Assembly (NCBI GenBank): GCA_024134725.1 | Contig: CP099863.1 | Location: forward strand, 3,903,258 to 3,967,257 | Length of the DNA: 64,000 nt | Direction: 5' to 3' | Source of the DNA: Bacillus sp. 1780r2a1 | GTDB taxonomy: Bacteria; Bacillota; Bacilli; Bacillales; Bacillaceae_H | Shown: positions 1-8,765 of the stretch, one piece after another | How the letters are laid out: each line of letters starts with the position of its first letter | Numbering within the stretch: the first letter of the stretch is position 1 | Notes under the pieces: generated by a model | Seen by the model: the letters and a program-made list of their open reading frames with translations, nothing else | Database searches by the model: none | Told to the model about the DNA's origin: nothing | Translations under genes and position numbers: made by a program

Positions 1-530
1 AGTGCAGTTTCATCTAATACGAGTAAGCCCTGTGTTAAAGAAGAAAAAAATGCAGCGATGGCTGCCCCAGCCAGCGTCATTTTTATAGGCGTTAGCCCTT
101 CTTTACCGATAGAGCCTAAGAAATAAACTGCTACAACAGTTAAAGCCGCTCCAATAAATGCAACCCACGTAAAAGCTTGCAGGGAATTCACTGAAAAAAT
201 CATAATGGCAACAACAATGAAAAAACCTGCCCCAGCATTCACACCAAGAATATCAGGAGAAGCAAGCGGATTTTTCGTTAATGCTTGCATCATTGCACCT
301 GCAATTCCAAGACATGCACCCACCACTGCACCTATTAGAGCACGTGGCAATCGTACATTTTGTATAACTAAGTGTTCGTTTGAACCATCGAACGACTGAA
401 ACGCATTGATAGCTGTTTTTATATTTGTATCTGTATAGCCTAAGATAATGCTTAAACCGATACAAATTAGTAGAATGACCATACTTAAAATTAAACCCGT
501 TACTCTCATTTTTCTGTTTTGCAAAATCAT
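1..530 (-). CDS. FecCD-family iron-siderophore ABC transporter permease (3' end cut off by window)
   Basis: Integral membrane permease of a ferric-siderophore ABC importer. The visible 176 residues carry hydrophobic helices and typical FecCD text: LPRALIGAVVGACLGIAGA near residue 65, then NPLASPDILGVNAGAGF. The frame runs off the left edge, so roughly half of a normal 330-residue protein is seen. Two ATGs lie at 536 and 530. The GAGGAG ribosome site is only 2 bases from the first and 8 from the second, so 530 is preferred. It diverges from the siderophore-binding lipoprotein at 714, and two Fur boxes lie between them, so both are probably iron-repressed. The arrangement resembles B. subtilis yfiZ/yfiY, but I do not assign the ligand. 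Confidence 0.9.
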   Translation of the reverse strand, partial: MILQNRKMRVTGLILSMVILLICIGLSIILGYTDTNIKTAINAFQSFDGSNEHLVIQNVRLPRALIGAVVGACLGIAGAMMQALTKNPLASPDILGVNAGAGFFIVVAIMIFSVNSLQAFTWVAFIGAALTVVAVYFLGSIGKEGLTPIKMTLAGAAIAAFFSSLTQGLLVLDETA

Positions 531-611
531 CTTCATTGCTCCTCTAAGGTAGCCTATTTCACTATTACTTTCTTTTAGTTTAGGGAACATTAAAATAAGT
601 GTCAATGACTT

Positions 612-626
612 TGATAATCATTTTCA
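612..626. promoter_or_regulatory. Fur box 1 (permease side)
   Basis: TGATAATCATTTTCA matches the 7-1-7 Fur consensus TGATAATNATTATCA with one mismatch. It lies 82 bases upstream of the permease start on the minus strand, in the shared divergent region. Confidence 0.8.
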
Positions 627-675
627 ACTTTTTATTGACAGCCCTTACTTTTTGAAATATTATCATAGTTGTAAT

Positions 676-690
676 TGAAAATCATTATCA
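676..690. promoter_or_regulatory. Fur box 2 (binding-protein side)
   Basis: TGAAAATCATTATCA matches the Fur 7-1-7 consensus with one mismatch. It sits 24 bases before the start of the siderophore-binding lipoprotein, where bound Fur would block transcription. Confidence 0.85.
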
Positions 691-713
691 ATCATACATA
701 GGGGGTTCATTAA

Positions 714-1688
714 ATGAAAGCGTCTAAGGTGAAATATTTATTCTCACTGATGGCTGTAATGGTTCTTGTTTTCTTAGCAGCTTGCGGTAACTCATCATCT
801 GAAGGTGAAAAAGAAAACAAAGATAGCGCAGCAAAGGATCAGTCTTATACAATTAAACACGCAATGGGTGAAACAGAGATTGAAGGAACACCTAAACGTG
901 TTGTTATTTTAACAAATGAAGGTACGGAAGCACTATTAGCTATGGGTGTTAAGCCAGTCGGAGCAGTAGAGTCTTGGTTAGGAAACCCTTGGTATGACCA
1001 TATTAAAGACAAGATGGAAGGTGTTAAAAGCGTAGGTACTGAAAGTGAGCCTAGCCTTGAAACGATTGCATCTTTAAAGCCAGACTTAATTATTGGTAAC
1101 AAAATGCGTCAAGAAAAAGTGTATGATCAATTAAGCCAAATTGCACCAACCGTTTTTGCTGAAGAGTTACGAGGCGACTGGAAAGAAAACTTTAAGCTTT
1201 ACTCAAAAGCAGTGAACAAAGAAGATGAAGGTAAAAAAGTATTAGCTGACTTTGATAACCGAGTAGCTGATTTAAAAGAAAAACTTGGAGATCAAAAGAA
1301 AGAAGAAATTTCAGTTGTACGCTTTACGGCTGGAGATGTACGTATTTATCATAAAGATTCATTTTCTGGTGTCATTCTAGATCAACTTGGCTTTGCTCGT
1401 CCTGAATCACAGAATAAAAGCGACTTTGCAGAAATGAACGCAACAAAGGAACGAATTCCTGCGATGGACGGAGATAAGATATTCTACTTCTCATACGAAA
1501 CTGGTGATGGCGAAGCAACAAAAGTAGCTAAAGAATGGACAAACGATCCGTTATTTAAGAACCTAAACGCATCTAAAACAGATAGCGTATATCCAGTAGA
1601 AGATGCAATTTGGAACACTGCAGGTGGCGTATTAGCTGCAAATGAAATGCTAGATGATATTGAAAAAGTATTTTTAGGTGAAAAATAA
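714..1688 (+). CDS. Iron-siderophore ABC transporter substrate-binding lipoprotein
   Basis: Extracytoplasmic binding protein that delivers ferric siderophore to the FecCD permease. The first 24 residues form a lipoprotein signal ending in the lipobox LAAC (Cys24), followed by a Ser/Glu/Lys-rich linker. The rest has periplasmic binding protein class III features: KRVVILTNEGTEALLAMGVKP near residue 62 and SLKPDLIIGN near 122. It is 324 residues, a normal length. An AGGGGG ribosome site lies 8 bases before the ATG, a Fur box lies just upstream, and a strong terminator follows. It is transcribed alone, divergent from its permease, as for B. subtilis YfiY. The siderophore bound cannot be read from sequence. 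Confidence 0.93.
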   Translation: MKASKVKYLFSLMAVMVLVFLAACGNSSSEGEKENKDSAAKDQSYTIKHAMGETEIEGTPKRVVILTNEGTEALLAMGVKPVGAVESWLGNPWYDHIKDKMEGVKSVGTESEPSLETIASLKPDLIIGNKMRQEKVYDQLSQIAPTVFAEELRGDWKENFKLYSKAVNKEDEGKKVLADFDNRVADLKEKLGDQKKEEISVVRFTAGDVRIYHKDSFSGVILDQLGFARPESQNKSDFAEMNATKERIPAMDGDKIFYFSYETGDGEATKVAKEWTNDPLFKNLNASKTDSVYPVEDAIWNTAGGVLAANEMLDDIEKVFLGEK

Positions 1689-1695
1689 ACAACAG

Positions 1696-1728
1696 GACAG
1701 CCTTTACAGAAAGGCTGTCTCTTTTTTT
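1696..1728 (+). terminator. Rho-independent terminator of the binding-protein gene
   Basis: Perfect 10-bp stem GACAGCCTTT/AAAGGCTGTC with an ACAG loop, followed by a T-rich tail, directly after the stop codon. Confidence 0.93.
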
Positions 1729-1799
1729 GTGCATATATCCTTCCCTACTCACACAAACTGAGAAAGAAGTTTATTTCACTATGGAAAGGAAGATACACT

Positions 1800-1991
1800 A
1801 TGAATAAAAATGAAAATGAAAACCAAAACCAAAAGCAAATCAAACCAGTTAATACAAATGATTTAGCAGGACGCCAGTTTAAGTCTGAAGACTATAAAAA
1901 TAGTGATGAAGTATCTCAAGGTCTTGCTGAAACGCATGAACAAATGAGTGATACTTACCAAGAAGGTACGGTTGAAGATACAAATCGTTAA
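1800..1991 (+). CDS. Small hydrophilic DUF4025 (YozQ-like) protein
   Basis: 63-residue charged protein without membrane segments. The first 17 residues are Asn/Gln/Lys/Glu-rich. The core reads DLAGRQFKSEDYK, then GLAETHEQMSDTYQEGT, which I recognise as the pattern of the Bacillus DUF4025 (YozQ) family of unknown function. A GGAAGG-type ribosome site precedes the ATG and a terminator follows the stop, so it is a complete one-gene unit. No function is assigned; family assignment is from memory. Confidence 0.75.
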   Translation: MNKNENENQNQKQIKPVNTNDLAGRQFKSEDYKNSDEVSQGLAETHEQMSDTYQEGTVEDTNR

Positions 1992-1997
1992 TGCTAA

Positions 1998-2022
1998 AAA
2001 GACGCTTTCTAGCGTCTTTTTT
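1998..2022 (+). terminator. Rho-independent terminator after the DUF4025 gene
   Basis: Stem GACGCT/AGCGTC extended by A/T pairs, loop TTCT, then a run of six T. Confidence 0.9.
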
Positions 2023-2077
2023 CCTTTCCCTTCCCTTCTCTCTTACTTTTTCCAAGCTCAAAATTACTAGTGACAAA

Positions 2078-2126
2078 ATGTAAAGACAGTTGTAAACTGT
2101 TTAAGACTAATGTAAAGACATCTGTT
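2078..2126 (+). promoter_or_regulatory. Direct-repeat operator candidate upstream of niaP (possible NiaR site)
   Basis: ATGTAAAGACA occurs at 2078-2088 and again at 2110-2120, exactly 32 bp apart (three helical turns), 20 bp before the start codon. Each copy is followed by a similar tail, GTTGT or TCTGT. Niacin permease genes in Bacillaceae are known to be controlled by the niacin repressor NiaR (YrxA), so these are plausible NiaR half-sites. The identity of the protein is inference; the repeat is direct observation. Confidence 0.5.
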
Positions 2127-2139
2127 AGAGGAGGACCTT

Positions 2140-3342
2140 ATGAGTAATAACAACTTGTCTGAACGTCAGCTATTAAACATCGCCGGACTCGGGTGGCTAT
2201 TTGATGCAATGGACGTAGGCATTCTTTCATTTATTATTGCAGCTCTACATACAGAATGGAACCTTACACCTAATGAAATGAGCTGGATTGGCAGTGTTAA
2301 CTCCATCGGTATGGCTGTTGGAGCTCTTGTTTTTGGCTTGCTTGCAGATCGAATTGGCCGAAAATGGGTTTTTATTATCACGCTGCTACTCTTTTCGATT
2401 GCGAGCGGCTTGTCTGCTTTATCGACAACATTATGGGTATTTTTAATTTTACGATTTATTATCGGAATGGGACTAGGCGGGGAGCTTCCTGTTGCTTCGA
2501 CACTAGTATCAGAAACTGTAGCTCCTGAACGACGAGGAAAAATTATTGTACTGCTAGAAAGCTTTTGGGCATACGGCTGGTTAGCTGCCGCACTCATCTC
2601 ATACTTCGTCATCCCGAACTTCGGTTGGCAAATTGCACTATTAATTACCGCTTTACCTGCTTTTTACGCACTTTATTTGCGTATCAAACTTCCAGATTCT
2701 CCGAAGTTTACACAATCAATTGCAGAGAATAAGCCCTCCGTTTTAGATAATATTAAGCATGTATGGAGCAAAGACTATCGTAAACCAACCATAATGCTAT
2801 GGATTCTTTGGTTTTGCGTTGTATTCTCCTACTACGGTATGTTCCTATGGTTACCAAGCGTTATGGTCATAAAAGGATTTAGCTTAATTAAAAGCTTCGA
2901 ATACGTACTCATTATGACTCTTGCACAACTGCCGGGCTATTATACGGCGGCTTGGTTTATTGAAAGAATGGGACGAAAATTTGTATTAATCACCTATCTT
3001 ATCGGAACAGCTGCAAGTGCATATTTCTTCGGAACTGCAGAGTCTCTTGCGTTATTACTTGCATCGGGAATGCTTTTATCCTTCTTTAACCTAGGTGCTT
3101 GGGGAGCTTTATATGCATATACGCCTGAACAATATCCAACCGTTATTCGTGGTACTGGCGCAGGAATGGCTGCTTCCTTTGGTAGAATTGGGGGAATTCT
3201 AGGGCCACTCCTTATTGGTTATTTAACAACCCAAGGCACTTCTCTGACTGTTATATTTGCCATTTTTGCAGGGGCAATCTTAATCGGAGTTGCATCGGTT
3301 ATCTTCTTAGGATCTGAAACAAAACAAAAAGAATTAGCCTAA
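2140..3342 (+). CDS. niaP: Niacin permease NiaP, major facilitator superfamily
   Basis: Cytoplasmic-membrane importer of nicotinate (niacin) feeding NAD salvage. The 400-residue protein has the 12-helix MFS layout, the loop 2-3 signature LLADRIGRKWVF near residue 67, and GMGLGGELPVASTLVSE near 110. The sequence strongly resembles B. subtilis YceI/NiaP as I remember it, including WLFDAMDVGILSFIIAALH at the N-terminus and AYTPEQYPTVIRGTG late in the protein. A GAGGAGG ribosome site lies 5 bases upstream. A repeated operator-like element precedes it, suggesting control by niacin status. It ends at a bidirectional terminator shared with yeeI. Confidence 0.93.
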   Translation: MSNNNLSERQLLNIAGLGWLFDAMDVGILSFIIAALHTEWNLTPNEMSWIGSVNSIGMAVGALVFGLLADRIGRKWVFIITLLLFSIASGLSALSTTLWVFLILRFIIGMGLGGELPVASTLVSETVAPERRGKIIVLLESFWAYGWLAAALISYFVIPNFGWQIALLITALPAFYALYLRIKLPDSPKFTQSIAENKPSVLDNIKHVWSKDYRKPTIMLWILWFCVVFSYYGMFLWLPSVMVIKGFSLIKSFEYVLIMTLAQLPGYYTAAWFIERMGRKFVLITYLIGTAASAYFFGTAESLALLLASGMLLSFFNLGAWGALYAYTPEQYPTVIRGTGAGMAASFGRIGGILGPLLIGYLTTQGTSLTVIFAIFAGAILIGVASVIFLGSETKQKELA

Positions 3343-3343
3343 T

Positions 3344-3378
3344 AAAAAAAGACGTTCTACATGAGAACGTCTTTTTTT
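3344..3378. terminator. Bidirectional terminator between niaP and yeeI
   Basis: Stem GACGTTCT/AGAACGTC flanked by A7 and T7, so it works on both strands for the convergent genes. It ends one base before the yeeI stop codon. Confidence 0.93.
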
Positions 3379-3379
3379 A

Positions 3380-4099
3380 TTATTCGCTTAGGTCAACATT
3401 ATGATAGACCTGTTGAACGTCATCTAGGTCTTCAAGTGCATCAATCATTTTTTCAAACTGAGCTTTTGCATCTTCAGGCAACGTCACGTCGCTCTGAGCT
3501 AACATCACAATTTCTGCTACTGTAAACTCTGTAATACCAGCTTGTTTAAAAGCAGCTTGTACAGCGTGGAACTGATCTGGCTCAGCGTACACAATCACTG
3601 CATCTTCTTCTTCTAAAATATCGCGAGCGTCAACATCTGCTTCCATTAAAATCTCAAGAACTTCGTCGGATGATTTACCTTCCAGTCCAATAACAGCAGT
3701 TGCATCAAACATATAAGAAACAGATCCACTAACACCCATATTACCGCCGTTTTTACCAAAAGCAGCGCGAACGTCTGAAGCTGTTCGGTTTACATTGTTT
3801 GTTAATGCATCAACAATAACCATTGAACCGTTCGGGCCAAAACCTTCATAACGAAGCTCATCATAACTTTCTTCGCCGCCGCCTTTTGCTTTTTCAATTG
3901 CACGGTCAATGATAGCTTTTGGTACGTTATATGTTTTTGCTCGCTCTAAAACAACTTTTAGCGCTTGGTTTGCTTCTGGATCTGGCTCACCTTGTTTTGC
4001 TACTACATAAATTTCACGACCAAACTTAGCATAAATTCGACTTGTTTGAGCATCTTTTGACGCTTTCTTTTCTTTAATATTATTCCACTTACGACCCAT
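3380..4099 (-). CDS. yeeI: YebC/PmpR (TACO1) family protein, YeeI type
   Basis: Member of the YebC/TACO1 family, ribosome-associated proteins that, for the YeeI (YebC2) branch in B. subtilis, relieve stalling at polyproline stretches; older literature calls them transcription regulators. The N-terminus [19 protein letters not shown] is characteristic of YeeI, and [17 protein letters not shown] near residue 85 is the family core. The open frame extends to a GTG at 4108, but AAGAGAG lies 8 bases before the ATG at 4099, giving 239 residues, the usual length. It is a single gene, convergent with niaP. Function is from the family. Confidence 0.92.
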   Translation of the reverse strand: MGRKWNNIKEKKASKDAQTSRIYAKFGREIYVVAKQGEPDPEANQALKVVLERAKTYNVPKAIIDRAIEKAKGGGEESYDELRYEGFGPNGSMVIVDALTNNVNRTASDVRAAFGKNGGNMGVSGSVSYMFDATAVIGLEGKSSDEVLEILMEADVDARDILEEEDAVIVYAEPDQFHAVQAAFKQAGITEFTVAEIVMLAQSDVTLPEDAKAQFEKMIDALEDLDDVQQVYHNVDLSE

Positions 4100-4419
4100 A
4101 TTTTTCACTCTCTTTCGAATGTATATCTATGTTAAAACATCAATCTGCCATCTTCTATTATACCGCAATTAATTTATTCGGCAATTCTTTCAGCACCATC
4201 ATCATTCATCTTTACATGGTAAGAAATAAAAGCTACTACTATAAGGAATCAGCTCATATATTAAGCTAGAAGCCGCCTGATTTCCTACTTCAAAAAAGGA
4301 TATCATTGGTATTAAAAATAATTAAGTGATAATATTATTTGTCTATAGCATTTTGAAAAAGATGCTTTTTTGACAACTGAATATTTCCCTATTTATTACA
4401 TTTAGGAAGGATGATTTTC
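4100..4419. other. Intergenic region before the P450 gene
   Basis: About 320 AT-rich bases between the divergent yeeI and P450 genes. A possible promoter for the P450 is TTGACA at 4370-4375, 17 bases, then TTATTA at 4393-4398; this puts the start site almost on the ribosome site, so it is doubtful. An imperfect inverted repeat, GGAATCAG near 4245 and CTGATTTCC near 4275, is present. I see no match to the Bm3R1 palindrome and no regulator gene. Confidence 0.4.
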
Positions 4420-7400
4420 ATGAAAACAGAAATACCTCAGCCTAAAACATACGGTCCACTCGGCAATGTACCTTTGCTCGATAAGAATACTCCCATCTTA
4501 TCACTAATGAAATTAGCCGAAGAGTATGGTCCAATTTTTCGACTACAAGGTCCGATGGGTTCTTCTCTTGTTATTTCAGGGCATGAACTTGTAAAGGAAG
4601 TTTGTGATCAATCCAGGTTTGATAAAAGTGCTGAAGGTGCTTTAGCTAAAGTTAGAGCTTTTGGGGGGGACGGTTTGTTTACGAGTTGGACGCATGAACC
4701 GAACTGGCAAAAGGCACACAATATTTTAGCTCCAACCTTTAGTCAACGTGCAATGAAAGATTACCATTCTATGATGATTGATATTGCAGTTCAGCTTATT
4801 CAAAAGTGGGAACGTTTAAACCCAAATGACGAAGTTGACGTTCCAGAGGATATGACGAGACTCACCTTAGATACAATTGGTCTATGTGGATTCAACTATC
4901 GTTTTAACAGCTTCTATCGAGAGAGTTATCACCCGTTTGTAACAAATATGGCCCGTGCATTAGAAGAGTCAATGCATCAAACGCAGAGACTTGATATTCA
5001 AGACAAGCTAATGGTACGAACAAAAAAACAGTTTCAACAAGATATCCAAGCGATGTTTTCATTGGTTGATAATATCATCTCAGAACGCAAAAACCAAAAT
5101 GGTCAAACATCCAAAGATTTATTGGCTCGCATGCTAACTGTTAAAGATCCAGAAACAGGTGAACTACTGGATGATGAAAACATTCGCTATCAAATTATTA
5201 CGTTTTTAATTGCAGGTCACGAAACAACAAGTGGGTTACTTTCATTTGCGATTTACTACTTAATGAACAACCCTGATAAGTTGGAGAAAGCTTACAAAGA
5301 AGTCGATGCTATTTTGACAGATGAAGTACCTTCATACGAGCAAGTAGTAAAACTCAAATATATAAAAATGGTGTTAAATGAATCCCTTCGATTATGGCCA
5401 ACCGCTCCAGCTTTTAATCTGTTTGCAAAAGAGGATACTCTAATAGGTGGTAAGTACCCTGTGCAAAAAGAAGGAGAGCGAATAACGGTGCTACTTCCGT
5501 CTTTGCACCGCGATAAGGATGCTTGGGGAGACGATGTAGAAGAATTTATTCCAGAGCGCTTTGAAGATCCTGAAAAAGTGCCACACCATGCCTTTAAACC
5601 TTTTGGAAATGGGCAACGAGCATGTATTGGTATGCAGTTTGCGCTTCATGAAGCCGCACTTGTACTTGGAATGCTATTAAAGAAATTTACATTTATTGAC
5701 CATAATCATTACCAGCTAGACATTAAACAATCACTAACACTAAAGCCTAATGATTTTAAAATTGGAGTGCAAAAGCGAGCAGTAAATTTACAACCGGCTA
5801 TAATAAAAGAACAAGACCAAAAAGAAGAAAAGCAAGAGCAAAAACAAGCAAAAATTATCGGGGCAAATAAACTACCTCTACTTGTGCTTTACGGATCCGA
5901 TACGGGCACAGCCAAAGGTGTAGCCGAAGAGCTTGCAGAAGAAGCAAGCATTCACGGTGTGAAAGTAGAGACAGCGAGTTTGAATGACCACTCTCGATCT
6001 TTACCAAAAGAAGGTGCTGTTTTAATTGTCACTGCTTCTTATAACGGACAACCACCTAGCAATGCAGTTCAGTTTTTGAAATGGTTAGATGAAGCAGGAG
6101 CAAATGAACTTGAAGGCGTTACATATGCTATATTTGGCTGCGGAGACCGCAACTGGGCCAGCACTTATCAAGCAGTTCCAAGAGCAATTGACGAACTGCT
6201 TGCAAAAAAAGGCGCAACGCGTTTTTCAGAACGAGGAGAAGGTGATGTTAGCGGCGATTTTGAAGAAGAGTTTAGTACTTGGAAATCCACAATGTGGAAG
6301 TCAACAATAAGCACATTTGGATTAAAGGTAACGGAAAATTTAGAGAAAAAACAGGATTCCCTTCGCTTACAGTTCGTAAGTGGTCTAAATGTTTCACCGT
6401 TGGCACCTTCATACGAAGCAATCCAAGCAACTGTTATAGAAAATCGTGAACTGCAATCGCCTGCTAGTGATCGAAGCACGCGTGCTGTTGAGGTGCAGTT
6501 ACCTGATGGAATGACGTATAAAGAAGGTGATCATTTAGGGGTCTTACCAAAAAACAGCCCAGCTCTCGTAGATCGTGTACTAAGAAGATTCCGTCTAAAC
6601 GGAAGTGACCAAGTATTGCTAACAGCTACCGGACGCTCTGCAGTTCACTTACCGGTAGATCGTCCCGTATGCTTAGAGGATTTACTTAAATATAGTGTTG
6701 AGCTCCAAAGCGTCGCTACTCGTGCACAAATTCGTGAGCTTGCTTCTTTCACTGTTTGTCCACCGCATAAACATGAGCTTGAAGCTCTGCTTGAGGAAGG
6801 GACCTATCAAACAGAAGTATTGGCAAAGCGCATTTCAATGTTAGACTTTTTAGAGAAGTATGAAGCGTGCGAAATGCCGTTTGAACGTTTTTTAGAACAA
6901 CTCCCAGCGCTCAAACCACGCTACTACTCTATTTCAAGTTCGCCACTTGTAAAAAAAGATACGCTTAGTATTACGGTTGGTGTTGTTGATTCACCTGCTT
7001 GGAGTGGTAACGGCTACTATAAAGGTATTGCTTCAACTTATTTAGCTGAATGTAGAGAAGGTAAAGAAATTACATGCTTTATCCGTACACCTCAATCGAA
7101 CTTCCAGCTGCCAGAAAACAAAGAAACGCCTGTTATTATGGTCGGTCCTGGAACTGGCATTGCACCATTTAGAGGATTCTTACAGCAACGTCGCATGTTG
7201 AAACAACAAGGAACGAACCTTGGGGAAGCTCACCTTTACTTCGGATGCCGTCATCCAGAGCTTGACTATCTTTATCAAGAAGAGCTGGAACAATCTGAAC
7301 AAGAACATCTTGTATCGGTCCATACAGCATTTTCTCGCTTAGAGAATCAAAAGAAAACATATGTACAGGACCTTATCAAGAAAGATGGAGATTACTTAAT

Positions 7401-7590
7401 TTCACTGCTTGACCAAGGTGCTTACCTCTACGTTTGTGGAGATGGAAGCAAGATGGCTCCTGACGTTGAACAAACACTTTGCGAGGCTTATCAAAGCGTT
7501 CATAACGTAAGCGAGCAAAATGCTAGAGAATGGCTGAGTAACTTACAGGTAAACGGCCGCTATAACCAAGATGTTTGGTCTGGTGCATGA
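4420..7590 (+). CDS. Self-sufficient cytochrome P450-reductase fusion, CYP102A family
   Basis: Soluble fatty-acid hydroxylase with heme P450 and diflavin reductase fused, using NADPH and O2. Heme domain (1-455): I-helix AGHETT (Thr270), ExxR E321/R324, heme-ligand Cys402 in [11 protein letters not shown] Glu/Lys/Gln-rich linker (460-483) leads to the FMN domain (about 486-630, [11 protein letters not shown]) and FAD/NADPH domain (about 655-1056, [22 protein letters not shown], final DVWSGA). ATG 4411 is too close to AGGAAGG; ATG 4420 gives 1056 residues. Residues 47 and 51 are Gly and Val, where P450 BM3 has Arg and Tyr that hold the fatty-acid carboxylate. From memory it is closer to B. subtilis CYP102A2/A3 than to BM3. 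No TetR repressor adjoins it. Confidence 0.95.
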   Translation: MKTEIPQPKTYGPLGNVPLLDKNTPILSLMKLAEEYGPIFRLQGPMGSSLVISGHELVKEVCDQSRFDKSAEGALAKVRAFGGDGLFTSWTHEPNWQKAHNILAPTFSQRAMKDYHSMMIDIAVQLIQKWERLNPNDEVDVPEDMTRLTLDTIGLCGFNYRFNSFYRESYHPFVTNMARALEESMHQTQRLDIQDKLMVRTKKQFQQDIQAMFSLVDNIISERKNQNGQTSKDLLARMLTVKDPETGELLDDENIRYQIITFLIAGHETTSGLLSFAIYYLMNNPDKLEKAYKEVDAILTDEVPSYEQVVKLKYIKMVLNESLRLWPTAPAFNLFAKEDTLIGGKYPVQKEGERITVLLPSLHRDKDAWGDDVEEFIPERFEDPEKVPHHAFKPFGNGQRACIGMQFALHEAALVLGMLLKKFTFIDHNHYQLDIKQSLTLKPNDFKIGVQKRAVNLQPAIIKEQDQKEEKQEQKQAKIIGANKLPLLVLYGSDTGTAKGVAEELAEEASIHGVKVETASLNDHSRSLPKEGAVLIVTASYNGQPPSNAVQFLKWLDEAGANELEGVTYAIFGCGDRNWASTYQAVPRAIDELLAKKGATRFSERGEGDVSGDFEEEFSTWKSTMWKSTISTFGLKVTENLEKKQDSLRLQFVSGLNVSPLAPSYEAIQATVIENRELQSPASDRSTRAVEVQLPDGMTYKEGDHLGVLPKNSPALVDRVLRRFRLNGSDQVLLTATGRSAVHLPVDRPVCLEDLLKYSVELQSVATRAQIRELASFTVCPPHKHELEALLEEGTYQTEVLAKRISMLDFLEKYEACEMPFERFLEQLPALKPRYYSISSSPLVKKDTLSITVGVVDSPAWSGNGYYKGIASTYLAECREGKEITCFIRTPQSNFQLPENKETPVIMVGPGTGIAPFRGFLQQRRMLKQQGTNLGEAHLYFGCRHPELDYLYQEELEQSEQEHLVSVHTAFSRLENQKKTYVQDLIKKDGDYLISLLDQGAYLYVCGDGSKMAPDVEQTLCEAYQSVHNVSEQNAREWLSNLQVNGRYNQDVWSGA

Positions 7591-7612
7591 TTTAGTTGCA
7601 CATGAAAGCATC

Positions 7613-7649
7613 GAAAAAGAACCATAAAGTAAGTTTATGGTTCTTTTTC
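7613..7649. terminator. Bidirectional terminator between P450 and LysE genes
   Basis: 16-bp perfect stem, GAAAAAGAACCATAAA and its complement, loop GTAAG. The A and T runs at both ends serve the two convergent genes. Confidence 0.93.
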
Positions 7650-7679
7650 ATATGTTCAAACAGCAGTAGTTTATGAACA

Positions 7680-8312
7680 TCATATAATCGTTTTTATTCC
7701 TACACCAATCAGCATTAATCCTGTAGATTTTTGAAATACCTTTTGAACTCGTGGTTTTTCTAACCACCTTTTCACATACTCTATGATATAAACGACAACT
7801 AAAAACCAAATCACCGCTATTCCAGTCAGAATTAGACCTAAAACTATTAGTTGCTGATTTACATTTTCATTAATGTTAATGAACTGAGGCATAAATGTTA
7901 TATAGACTAAGATCGTCTTTGGATTAAGAATATTGCTAATTGCTCCTTGCAAATAGGAATCTCTATAATAACGGTGTAATGAATGATGAGTTTGAGCATC
8001 ATCTTCAACCTGAATTGATTTTAGTGAGACAATATCTTTATCTACAAACGCCTTCACGCCTAAATAAAATAAATATGCCGCTCCTAAATATTTAATTGCA
8101 TTGAATAGAAATACGGATTGGGCAATAACAACTGACAAACCTAGAACTGCAACAGTCGTCCAGAAAGTAAGTCCTGTTGCCATTCCTAATATTGTATAGC
8201 GTCCAGCTTTTGCTCCGTGATTAAGCGTATTTTTCATAATAAGAATTGTATCTGCACCTGGAATCATAGACATAACAAGCGCCATTAAGATATAAGCAAC
8301 TAAATTATCCAT
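7680..8312 (-). CDS. LysE-family amino acid/metabolite exporter
   Basis: Membrane exporter of the LysE/RhtB family, which expels amino acids or related metabolites. 210 residues with about six hydrophobic helices; the N-terminal signature SMIPGADTILIMKNTLNHG and the following GRYTILGMATGL are typical. The frame opens further upstream, but AGGAGG is 6 bases from the ATG at 8312, which fixes the start. It follows the DUF2000 gene by 30 bases and is probably co-transcribed with it and the AraC-type regulator. The exported substrate is unknown; the regulator presumably senses it. Confidence 0.9.
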   Translation of the reverse strand: MDNLVAYILMALVMSMIPGADTILIMKNTLNHGAKAGRYTILGMATGLTFWTTVAVLGLSVVIAQSVFLFNAIKYLGAAYLFYLGVKAFVDKDIVSLKSIQVEDDAQTHHSLHRYYRDSYLQGAISNILNPKTILVYITFMPQFININENVNQQLIVLGLILTGIAVIWFLVVVYIIEYVKRWLEKPRVQKVFQKSTGLMLIGVGIKTII

Positions 8313-8342
8313 TTTACTCCTCCTTACTTTCTTCATTGCTTA

Positions 8343-8765
8343 CTATCTTAGTAGAGCAATATCCCCTGTTAGGCTGTTTACCTTTTTTTTATCTCCGTAT
8401 ATGCCTAAACCAAAATAGCGATAATCGACTTTAGACATTGTTTGTAGCTTAGTAATATAATCTTCATATGTTTTACAACGTTGCGCAGCATCCGAGAAAT
8501 CTACCACTATTAAGTCTAAGAATGGCTCTGTCATTGTCTTATCTTTTAGGTTACTGAGGAGTTCTGTAGTTCCTTTTAAAATGGGAATAGGCGCCTTCAC
8601 AATACCTAAATGTTCAATACCCGAGCCATCTACCACATTATCCCCTATCATATCCGCTACTTTAGCTCCCAGTGTGACCCCTAATATTGCTGCGGTATTA
8701 GCAATTAAACCTAAGGGTAAATTCTCATCAATGACAAGCACACACTTTTTTTCACAATGACTCAT
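8343..8765 (-). CDS. DUF2000 family protein
   Basis: 140-residue cytoplasmic protein of the DUF2000 family, function unknown. Visible blocks: KKCVLVIDENLPLGLIANTAA at the N-terminus, then GSGIEHLGIVKAPIPIL, then VVDFSDAAQRCKTYEDY. The ATG shares one base with the AraC-gene stop (TAATG), implying translational coupling. DUF2000 genes often sit between an AraC regulator and a LysE exporter, as here, so it may act on the exported compound or with the regulator; that is inference. Confidence 0.88.
   Translation of the reverse strand: MSHCEKKCVLVIDENLPLGLIANTAAILGVTLGAKVADMIGDNVVDGSGIEHLGIVKAPIPILKGTTELLSNLKDKTMTEPFLDLIVVDFSDAAQRCKTYEDYITKLQTMSKVDYRYFGLGIYGDKKKVNSLTGDIALLR

Noticed and set aside
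2166-2612. 148-codon open frame opposite niaP
   Set aside because: Antisense shadow of transmembrane coding sequence, no start signal.
4411-4419. Earlier ATG for the P450 gene
   Set aside because: It abuts the AGGAAGG ribosome site with no spacing; the ATG at 4420 is correctly placed and gives the family N-terminus.
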